64,000 nucleotides of DNA, from NCBI RefSeq assembly GCF_963678635.1, contig NC_087066.1, forward strand, positions 56,624,312 to 56,688,311. Reading direction: 5' to 3'. A program made the position numbers and the translations under genes. How positions within the stretch are numbered: the stretch's first letter is position 1; every line of letters begins with the position of its first letter. The stretch is from Symsagittifera roscoffensis. Lineage: Eukaryota > Xenacoelomorpha > Acoela > Convolutidae. Positions 25,453 through 35,100 of the stretch are shown here, one piece after another. The notes under the pieces are model-generated. The model made no database searches. It was not told the origin of the DNA and saw only the letters and a program-made list of their open reading frames with translations.

Positions 25453-25922
25453 CTCGTTTATCACGGCAAAGCCCTGAATGTTCGGACTGCACTTTAAGAC
25501 CGATTGAAAATTGACAACATCATCGAAAAAAGGACAAAACGTTTTTTTTCTTCATTTTATACCCATTCACGCTAAGCTATTGTAAACTATAAAGGGTATA
25601 TTTTTTGTCTTCTGTTGAAATAATGCACCGAAGGAGTTTCATCAATTCAATTTGGAACGCATTAGTCCGGCGCTTACGCGTAATAAAAGAACGCAATATA
25701 TCGCGCGTTAATTGTACCAAATTGGCCAAATTAGCAATTTTCAAACCTCTGTAACTTCACAAAACATGAACATGGGCAAATAAATCTTTCAAAATAGCAA
25801 TATCTTTCAGATGGTTTAAAAATTTCGTCAAAATTGGTAAATAAGAAGTCCAAAATTGACTGAATCAAAAAAACCACACCAGGCATAAATATTCCGCATT
25901 TTCTTCAAAAGTCGGAACAATA
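25449..25922 (-). mobile_element. hairpin-ended element, diverged full-length copy
   Basis: Starts AATAAGACTGCTCG, with a decayed hairpin (ACGGCAAAGCCCTG), includes CGCTTACGCGTAATAAAAG and ATATCGCGCGTTAATTGTACC, and ends AAAGTCGGAACAATAA next to the intron-6 donor side of exon 6. Confidence 0.7.
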
Positions 25923-26002
25923 AAACTGAGAAGTTCGCGGAGGAATAAAAAGATGTTGTAGATCGGACGAAACTTTTGTTGTACAAAAAGTTTCGTCCTC
26001 AC

Positions 26003-26209
26003 ATGTGAGTAATGTCGGCTCTGCGTAGGAGGCCACGTGTACATTAGAATAAAGCTTCAAGAAGTTAGTCCTCAAGTCTATGAAGATGTCGAGTGTAGTG
26101 GAGGCGAAACCTAACAGAATTGCCACAAACGGCAGAGGGGTCAACATCTTCACGTGTTTCAACAGAGTCCGCACCATCAAGTCGTCGTTGATAAGTTTTC
26201 TCAACTCAT
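26003..26209 (-). CDS. exon 6 of the multi-pass membrane protein gene
   Basis: Acceptor CTGTTTTAAG|AT and donor CTCACAT|GTGAGG, phase 1 on both sides. Encodes ELRKLINDDLMVRTLLKHVK, then the hydrophobic LTPLPFVAILLGFASTTLDI and DIFIDLRTNFLKLYSN, then AEPTLLT leading into exon 7. The frame stays open past the donor to 25905, so a read-through form ending in about 33 extra residues is possible. Confidence 0.8.
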
Positions 26210-26648
26210 CTTAAAACAGAAAGAAAAATAATCATTGGGACAATTTATTCTCGAGGGTAAGATTTAATGTACGAGATGCTCAGCTACTTCCGAAGAACAG
26301 CTGTTAATCGTTGTTTCTCTGATTAAGATGCACATGCATTTTTTTTTAGGCAACGAGCACGGATAATCGGTTCATTAATTTCGATTCATTAAAAAAAAAG
26401 ACAAATTTTTGTTACGCAGCATCAACTTCTAAATTTTGTAAAAATATATGAGCAGACAATTGTAAATGAGTTTGATCGAATGGCTGCCATATTCGATTTA
26501 AAGGGCAAGACTAAAGTTTTTCTTACTTGGAGCTACTAAAGTAGGAGCTTCTTTGAGCTTAAATTCTTCAGTTTTTTATTCTCAAAATTCATAAAAGCTG
26601 CGACTGAAAAACAATAAATTGATGAAAGTCAATGTCAGCTCTGCTCAC

Positions 26649-26744
26649 TTCTGAATACGATGCAGAGGGAAGCCTTCCAGAGAAACTTGAACTGATTGAT
26701 GAGAATTTCTTTCAGTTTTTCCCACACGTTCACGTCTGATTGCT
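26649..26744 (-). CDS. exon 5 of the multi-pass membrane protein gene
   Basis: Acceptor TTGAGATTTCAG|AG and donor TTCAGAA|GTGAGC, phase 1 on both sides. Encodes QSDVNVWEKLKEILINQFKF then LWKASLCIVFR, an amphipathic to moderately hydrophobic segment between the first and second predicted membrane regions. Confidence 0.8.
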
Positions 26745-27231
26745 CTGAAATCTCAAGTTGTTCACTAAGTTCAGTTCGCCATCTGAATGTGTTTCCGATA
26801 GTAATTACATTTCAAATTCATTTGGTTTACCGAGAACAAGTATCACATTTTATTCGTGAGAACAAACGATGACCCTTGCAAGGGTAAAAGTACCGCGAGT
26901 CTTGGGTTTCGATTTTTCCTCTCCTGGTGCTGTCTTAAGTGCTGCATACTCGCAGTAGCCATTATGACTTGCATTATGATCTCAGAAATGTCTTGGCAAG
27001 ATCATGCTACTTATCAAAATCTTGTCAAGATCGTCGATACTTAAATCAAAATATTATTAGCATATGATTCGTAACGGATCTGAAACAGATTTAGAACTGA
27101 CAGTGATAACGCCGTGAAAAATGACTCTGGAAACCAACAAAAATTGTCTCAAAAAATTACGAATTTTTTATTCGACAAGCACTTCGATCACATGAAATCG
27201 ATGCATATTATCAGCAACTTATTTCGCTCAC

Positions 27232-27415
27232 TCTGCTCTTCTCTGATTTCGATGGTGATGAAGACGGCACAGAGGAAGAAGTATCCGATTGTGACTACTA
27301 TGAGGAAGAGGTAGATCACATCTGCCACTATGTTCGTCTTCTGCGGCTGTCCACTCAGTCCCACTATCTTCTCAATGAACCACAGCAGCCACGATGCCCC
27401 CTTCCGCTCATTAGT
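27232..27415 (-). CDS. exon 4 of the multi-pass membrane protein gene
   Basis: Acceptor TTTTTGACTGCAG|ACT (phase 0 in) and donor AGAGCAGA|GTGAGC (phase 1 out). Encodes TNERKGASWLLWFIEKIVG, LSGQPQKTNIVADV and the clearest membrane helix of the protein, VIYLFLIVVTIGYFF followed by LCAVFITIEI. It lies 446 bp from the BEL element, which occupies the upstream intron. Confidence 0.85.
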
Positions 27416-27856
27416 CTGCAGTCAAAAACAATTGAGAAAAGAAGAAAGAAGGAAAGAAAAGAAAGAAGGCGAACGGAAGAAATTAGAGATAAAATTATGA
27501 CTTGTATCAAACATTTGAGATAAAAAATATAGAACAAAAATCGGCTTGGACCAGCAAAGCCATAAATATGCCTAACCAGCCCCCACCCCCCACTCCCCAG
27601 CTTGAGAACTTTCGAGAATAAAATCGAAACTGTTGACATCTTGTCAACCTTTTTGCAGGTATCTGCCAAATTGATCTTCTGAGCTTTCTCAAAACATCAT
27701 AAATTTTGACCCAATTTGACCCAAAATAGTATAAATTTTTACACTTTTTTGGTCGGTCGGACAAAAAAGCATGTCGTAAAGTAGCTCTAAGGGCTATTTT
27801 GTTTTTCGGTTCTTCGATCATAAGAAGCTTTTCGCTCACTCGGCCCATGAAAAAAG

Positions 27857-27861
27857 CTCCC
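27857..27861. repeat. BEL target-site duplication, left copy (CTCCC)
   Basis: CTCCC immediately before the left LTR is repeated as CTCCC immediately after the right LTR at 41807-41811. Five base pairs is usual for BEL/Pao integrases. Confidence 0.85.
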
Positions 27862-28312
27862 TATGCTCGCTAATCTCCAAACGAAAATAATTGAATCCAA
27901 ATTCGTAAATTAATAAGAGATATTTATCGGTAAATAACTCAAGCAATAGATAAATTTCGGTATTTTTCTATTGATCAGGACATCATACAACATTTTTAGC
28001 ATCTGTTCGTTTTTGGTACAAATCGGCGCAAGCTAGCCACAAGAACCGGTCGGTAATGTCCTTGAGACAAATTGCTCTTTTTGGCGGTCACCCTTAATCA
28101 AGGCTGAACCGAATTAGAACCAAAAAACAGTAAAAAACGGTCAAATGGGGCTATAGCCCCTCGGGTCCACATGTTTTAAGGTCTGCATATGGGGGGACTC
28201 GAACCCGGTTGACCGGCGTGAGAGACTTGTCTCTAGGCCGCTCGGCCAACTGTGCTTGTTTTATATGCATCTATACTTGTTTTATTCTACACTCTTGTTT
28301 TGCATTGCAACA
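27862..28312 (-). repeat. BEL 3' LTR
   Basis: On the element strand it begins TGTTGCAATGC and ends GCGAGCATA. It carries an AATAAA signal near its start (28281-28286), a TATAAAA box (28259-28265) and a tRNA-like segment (28185-28255). It matches the LTR at 41356-41806 except for single-base changes near 28088 and 28169. Confidence 0.95.
28185..28265 (-). promoter_or_regulatory. LTR core promoter candidate: TATA box plus tRNA-like Pol III boxes
   Basis: On the element strand TATAAAA is followed after about 10 bases by TGGCCGAGCGG (perfect A box) and, about 30 bases further, GGTTCGAGTCC (perfect B box). Seven bases at the two ends (TGCATAT / ATATGCA) can pair. The anticodon arm is broken and the D-to-acceptor spacing is wrong, so it is not a tRNA gene. 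The arrangement is identical in all four LTRs of the window, apart from one base in the LTR at 50232. Confidence 0.55.
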
Positions 28313-31300
28313 TCCTCCCCCCCTGAAGAAGGAAGAACCGGAGCGAGCTTAACGGTCGGCCGCGTGACTTCACGGGTTGCGGTCCTGACAAGGGCGGATC
28401 GGGCGCAACCGTCCTGTCCGTAGTTTAGCTTGACGATTCGGGCGAGAGGGTAGTACCCACGCGGACTATCGGGCTCAATCACCCACACGAGATCGCCTGT
28501 TTTAAGAGTGAAGTCAGAATGAGTGTGCCACTTGACACGCTTATTCAGCGAGGGAACATATTCTCGAAGCCAACGAGACCAAATCGCGTTAGCATATGAC
28601 TGCGCTCGCACGTACCTTTTCTTGTGATCGAAGTGCTCCCCGGGTATAAGCGAAGGAAAGCTTGTGGCATGTTGTCCAAGCAAAAAATGGTTTGGGGTTA
28701 ACGCTTCTAACTCACGTGAATCGGTACTAACGGGAGTGATTGGCCTCGAATTCAAAGCCTGTTCAACTAAACAGAGTGTTGTTCCTAACACCTCTTCAGT
28801 GACTCGCCTACTGCCTAGGATATCGTACAGCACGCGCTTCACGCTTCGGACGAGGCGTTCCCAGGAGCCGCCATGATGGGGTGCGCCTGGCGCGTTAAAT
28901 TTCCAAGTAACACCTTTGTGTGCAAAAATGGTCGGAGCCACGCCATTCCAGCTCTTGATGCAGGCAAGTAATTCCTTTTCCGCACCAACGAAGTTCGTGC
29001 CATTATCCGACCAGATTGTGCTTGGCGTACCACGGCGCGCAACGAACCGTTCAATGCCCATGACACACGAACTGGTGTCCAGAGACGGTACAATCTCAAG
29101 GTGTACAGCCCTGGTGGTGAGGCAAGTAAAAAGAAATCCCCATCTTTTTTCCGTGCTTCTGCGAACCGGAACGTAAAGCGGTCCAAAGTAATCCACACCC
29201 GTATGATTGAAGGGTGGTTGCTTGTATCCGAGACGTTCGACCGGTAAATCGGACATAATTGGCTGGATGGTGCTTGCTTTGCGTTTACGGCATGTCACAC
29301 ATTGATTTTCGACAGACCGAAGTAGTCGACGCAACCCAAGTATTGCAAATTTCATATTTAAAACGGAGCGCATGTAATCTAATCCTTGATGAAAATGCTT
29401 ATGGTGGAGGCTGCGGGCCAACAAACGAACTAAGGTATGTCGGGCGTCGAGTATTATTGGGTGCTTAGTATCAAACTCGGTATCCACTAAGCGCACAATC
29501 CGTCCGGTGGAACGAATGATTCCAGCGGGACCGATAAATGGCGAGTATGTGGCAATTTTACTACTATTCTTAATAGGTTTGCCAGCGGTGAGTGTTTTTA
29601 ACTCAACGGGAAAAGATTCCATCTGAGCAAGATGAATCAGTTTGCTTTCTGCAATATCAAGTTCAGTAGGGTCGGTGATTCGTAAGTCTTTACCACAAAA
29701 ATGCTTATGTGAAGGCAACACCCTCAACATAAAAGCGACTACTCGTTTATATCTTGTAAAGGAACTGAACCTTTCCCAATTGAACCCGTGTTCGGGATGT
29801 TTGATTGATGTGACATCGGTGACGAAGGAAGATGATGTCTCCAAGCAATTATCAACATCACAAGAAGGACCCTTCAAACGAATTTTATTGATTACACGTT
29901 CGTCGGGTATAAACGGCCAATCAGTAGTCCTGAGAATGCTCGGACCAATAACCCAGCTGCTATCCTTGAGGGCTTCCGAAGAAATCCCCCGCGTACCGGT
30001 ATCAGCTGGATTATCGCCGCTCAGAACATGGTGCCACTCATCAATAGTGGTCGACTCGAGGATTTCGCCGACACGATTAGCGACGAATACAGGTAATTTT
30101 TCAGTGGAGTTTAGCCACTGCAAAACTGTTGTACTATCTGTCCACATAAAGACATGATTAATTGAGACGGTAAGGGCGGTCAGTATATCATCTTTTAGTC
30201 GTGTGGCGAGCAGAGCAGCTTGAAGCTCTAGCTTCGGTATAGATAGCGCTTTCATGGGCGCAACGCGAGCTTTACCAAAAATGAAGGATATTTGAGTTTT
30301 ATGCGAGCTCGCGAGTCGCGCACGCAAAAATCCAACAGCACAGAAAACGTCCTGCGAGCTATCACCGAGCATGTGGAGCTCAATTTGATCAACAAGCTCT
30401 GTGAAGTAACAACGGGGAATAGTCAATTGCCCTAAGAGAGGGAGACCGGAGTGCCACTCGAGAAACTTATCTCTTATGTCTTCTGGCAATTCGTCGTCCC
30501 AACTTTGACCACTGATTTTCCAAATATCTTTAAGTAAAAGACGGGCCCTAACTGTGTATGGAGCTACTAACCCAACAGGGTCAAACACAGAAGAGACGAA
30601 ACTCAAGACGGTTCGTTGAGTTATTGCTTTATCGAGAGGACGATCCACGCCTCTGCTAACAACCAATGTGTCTTTCACATGGTTCCACTTAAGACCTAAG
30701 ACGTGTGATGATTGTTCGGCACCGTTACAAATTTCCTTGATGGGTGAAAGCGAGGTTTCGGATTCCTCGGGGTTCATTGCTGAAGTGATTTCATCAGCAT
30801 TACTGACAAATTTAGTCAAATTAAATCCTCCTAATTTTAGTAAGGAAACCAAATCGCGACTAGTTTTAATTGCTTGGGTAACGTTCTCGAATGAATCCAA
30901 GTAATCGTCCATGTAAAATTTTTCATTTACGACTGAGGCGGCCTCAGGGTATGTGGACATATTATCAGTTGCTGTTTTTCGCAACGCGAAATTGGCGCAC
31001 GTAGGCGAATCCCGTGCGCCGAATATATGGCGAGTGTACTGATGAACTACCACATCGGAAGTGGTATCCTCCCGCCACAAAAAACGGAGCGAAATTTGAT
31101 CGCGGGCAAGGACTCCTACCTGGAGGAACATACCCTCTATATCCGCGGAGACGGCGTACTTATGTTGACGGAATCGCAAAAGCACCAAAATTAAATTTTG
31201 GAGTAGGTCAGGACCCACCAATAAGGACTTATTTAAGGATGTGCCGTGAAACTTAGAAGCCCCATTAAGGACTCGGCGCACCTTACCCGGCTTATTCGGA

Positions 31301-32150
31301 TTTACGACGGGATGGTGCGGAAGATACCACTCGCGATCGGAACGCTTACGTGGATCATGCGGTTCGACGGTAACGACATAGCCTTTCCTAATGTCCTCTC
31401 TAATTGTTTCTGCGTATCTTTCGCGCAGCTCAGGGTCTTTACTTAACCTTCTCTCCAATGATTTAAATTGGGCCAGTGACGAGTAATAATTGTTTGGTAG
31501 ACTGACATTACTATCAATCCAAAGCATAGGCACAATGTATCTTTCGCCATTGTGAACGGTTTCAGAATTGAGGATGGATAAAGCATGTTTATCCGCGGCG
31601 GAACGGGCATCGACTTGTTTGAAAGCACCATACGATTCCAACTCGTACCATGATTTTATCTGGTCGGTCAGAGAAGAATCTTCAACAACACACTTGAAAC
31701 ACGAAGAAGTAGAATTACCGGACGGCGGCAACGGACCACTTAAGACCCAACCTATCGGAAGGCGAACGGAACACGGTGAGTTTTTATCATCTCCCAAGAT
31801 GAACTCAATGGGTCTAACGGCATGGTAGTAGTCTTGTCCGATAATAACTTCAACGTCCTCATACGTATATTGAATGGGCTTAATAGGTGCTAATTGTGGA
31901 TATTTATTCTGCAAATCAGCAATATTGATTAATTCGGAACCAATCCGAATGTTGTCTTTAACATATGCACAGAGAGAAAATACGAAATCACTATTGTTCG
32001 GCTCGGAGGAAACTGTAAACTTGACCCTCTGAGTCTCAACAACGGTGGTCGAATTGAAACCACTAATTGACAAGTTAACGGGCTCCCCTACTAAGCCGAG
32101 ACGGTTTACGAGTGACGAAAACACCCAGGAGTGAGTCGATGCACTATCAC
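28282..32150 (-). CDS. pol: BEL/Pao pol: protease end, RT, RNase H, integrase (5'-disrupted by LINE)
   Basis: The frame is intact from the LINE junction to a stop just inside the 3' LTR. In order: the protease motif DSASTHSW (split by the insertion), RT with the FYMDDYLDS active site (about 30900-30917), an RNase H-type domain (HMLGDSS ... MWTDSTTVLQW), the integrase zinc-binding H2C2 region (HHKHFHQG ... CVTCRK, about 29290-29410), the integrase core with DYFGPL, SDNGTNF and HGGSWERL (catalytic D, D, E; 28850-29195), and a C-terminal DUF5641-type domain (DLVWVIEPDSPRGYYPLARI). Catalytic residues are present. The open frame continues upstream to 32508, but that part is LINE antisense, not pol. 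Confidence 0.95.
28313..28326 (-). promoter_or_regulatory. BEL polypurine tract
   Basis: On the element strand, CAGGGGGGGAGGA lies directly before the 3' LTR (TGTTGC). This is the expected plus-strand primer for LTR retrotransposon reverse transcription. Confidence 0.8.
32138..32150. repeat. LINE target-site duplication, left copy
   Basis: GATGCACTATCAC here recurs at 36500-36512. In BEL it encodes part of the protease motif (antisense of CDSAS). Twelve bases are certain; the leading G may belong to the LINE tail. Confidence 0.9.
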
Positions 32151-35100
32151 GCTTGTGTGTGTGTGCCCTCCGAGCGGGACAAGCGGGAAACGCACGAGTT
32201 ATCTGTGCGGCAAAGAACACACAGGGTTTTCGGAACGGAAGGGAACAAACCGGGAACGGCGAGGACCCAAAACCCCCCGGAATACCAACAGAGTGGCGAA
32301 GACCCAGCCAGTCAGAGCACCTCTTACAACAACATTGTGGCCAGAACCTCCCCCAGGTTCGAGTGTGTCGGGTTTTTTGTCGCTGACTCGGGACTAGCCC
32401 ATCTGGGTCAGCTAATAACGAGGGCCGGAGACGTTGAGAAGAATCCGGGACCCACGCTGTGCGGAGAATGCAGGAAGAAAGTAACAAGCAACAGCGTGAA
32501 ATGCACATGGTGCGAACAATGGATACACCAAGGATGTAGCGGTCTATCCCGGCAAGAGATCCAACAGCTAGCTAAAGCCAACAGATATGCATTTGAGTGC
32601 ACCAAATGCAGTTCCGCTCTGTCGAACCCTAACAGAGAGTTTCCCGAGGTTGAAACGAGGGGAGAAAAACCCTGCGAAAACCCCGCGCAGGAGCCAAAGG
32701 AAGCAAACGGAACAGACACAAGGGTACCAAGGGAACAAGCTCCCTGGCCCCACCTCGACCAGGAGTCAGCAGAGGGTGAACCGAGGGGAACAAATACCTG
32801 CGACAACCCCGCGCAGGGCCCAACACTGACAAACGAGCTCCCGCAAAGAGAGGAACCGAAGAGTCCCTGCCTCCATCCCGGACAGGAGCCTGAAGAAGAA
32901 GAAACCAGGGGCATAGACAGTTGCGAAAACCCCGCGCAACATCTTCTGCGGCAAAAAGACTCGGACAAAGGGGAGAAAACAAGGAGAGGAAAAATGAGAC
33001 GCCCCACTGAAGAACACCGGGAAGCTCGCAGACAGAAGAGAAAACAAAGAAGATTACCCACTCCCCCCGAGGGACAGCCGAGTATTACGGTAACTGCATG
33101 GAACCTACAAGGGTTATCAGTCCACGAAAGAAACAGAAACCGACTGAAGAGAGTAATTACGTATGCACAAGGCAAAAGATGGGAAATAAACTTAATATCA
33201 GAGCTTCGATCAAAATCGAAAGGAGTGATATGGCTAGGTGAAGATAGTGAACAAACAGCTGTTATACACTCCCAACGTAGCGGTATAGTTCTCAGTGGCG
33301 AGGCCCTCAAGTCCTGGATCAGCGAAGGCCAAAAGAAAAGTTTCTCGGAGCGCACTACCGCCATAGAGGTACATGGTATGAAAATTATATCAGTTTACCA
33401 ACCACTTTGGAGTAACGGGGTCGAAGGAATAGAAGAATATAGACACTGCCTAGAAAATGAAGTAGCCCGAACCCCCAAGACCAAGGTATTAATAATTGGA
33501 GGGGACCATAATGCTCACATTGGAAGGGAGAGAGCCTGTGAAACAAATGGAAGGTATGGTCTAACCACGCCAACAACCGAAGCAGGAGGAGACCTCCTCG
33601 ATTGGTGTGTAGCGCACGATCTCCAATGGATAAACTCTTTCTCTAACCTTAGGAAAAGGGGAACTTGGTTTAACCACAGCCACCGCAGATGGTATGAGCT
33701 GGACGGATTTATAATGAGGCGAGGAGAAAGGCACAGGCATGCAAAAAGGATACAAATTACCGAGGAGCTAACGCTATCGGACCACAAGCCGGTATCCCTC
33801 CACCTAAAAATCCCAAAGAGGTCCAGACCAACAAGAGTAGCACGGAAACCAGCAATAAACTGGGAGAAATTGAGTACTGAGCAGACAGCTCTAAAATTCC
33901 AAAAGGAGACCGAGACAAAGGAGGTGGACGAGGATAGCTCATGGAGCGAAATAGCGACAGCGCTAACGCAAGCTGCATTAAAGGTATGTGGAAAGAGAAC
34001 CAGGCAGATAGCGAATCCGTGGACGATCGGCCACGAAGATGAGCTGTCACAGCTCCATAATTCCATAGCTTCGGCCGTGAGGGATAGAAACGAATCCTTA
34101 GAGCAAGACCGTCCACTCCAAGATATACTGCGTAATAGGGACAACCTTAGGAAAGCAAGGGCTAAAATGAAGGGGAAGCTGAAAGAATTAGAACGTGAAT
34201 GGTGGGATAAAATCCTAGACGAATGCCCACAGGCCAACATCAAAGGAGATATGGGCACCATGTACCGAACACTACGCCAATTAGGCGGCAGAGATAGGAA
34301 ACCGGATACTGGCACAACACTCACAACTGATGAATTCAAAGCCCACTTCGAAGAAGTATCGAAAAACCGATATGAAATCAGCCCTCAGCTTCTAATGGAT
34401 ACTGTTGCACGTATGGGGGATCACAGAGCGGAAAAGAAGTATATCGAAGAAAATAACCTGCTAAATGAGACCCCATCGGATAAGGAAATACAGGACTGCA
34501 TCAGTGAAATAAGGGAGTCCGCGCCCGGAAAAGACAATGTCCGCATAAAGTACATCAAATTGGCCAGCCCACATATTAAATCAGCAATAGTGGCCATGGT
34601 TAAAAAGATGTTCTTATTCCGCGCCCCGACATGGGACGAAATCCTAAAAAACGGACAAATAGTACCCCTACATAAGAAGGGCGGAAAAAATGATGTAAAC
34701 AACTATAGAGGAGTCTGCCTATTGGCCATGGGCAGCAGGATCCTGGCAAGAATTCTGTCCAAAAGACTAAGAAAGTGGACAGAACGCCTAAATATTCTAG
34801 ATGACAATCAAAGCGGCTTCAGGACCGGAAGGTCGACTGCGGATGCAACACAAATCTTGGTCAGAATAACAGAAGACGCAGACGATCTAAAGAAGAGGCG
34901 AGCAATCTGGAACCTGCCTCAAATTGAACATACTGACCCCGAAGCAAGGCTTTTGGACCTACGTAAAGCGTATCCCAGAGTGAACAAACCAGCTCTTTGG
35001 GAAATCCTGCGAAACTACGGGATGAAAGGACCCTTCCTAGAATCCCTAGCAGATTTACACGAGGCAACCAGTTACCAAGTGAAAGGGAAGGAGGGAGATA

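Noticed and set aside
28664-32000. Plus-strand frames opposite BEL pol (for example 29642-30157)
   Set aside because: Shadow frames of the pol coding strand.
32112-32150. First 13 codons of the 1456-codon plus frame as LINE protein
   Set aside because: They are BEL antisense sequence and target duplication upstream of the LINE's first base.
32151-32508. N-terminal ~120 residues of the 1408-codon minus frame as part of BEL pol
   Set aside because: This stretch is the antisense of the LINE insertion read through from pol. True pol begins at the target duplication (32150).
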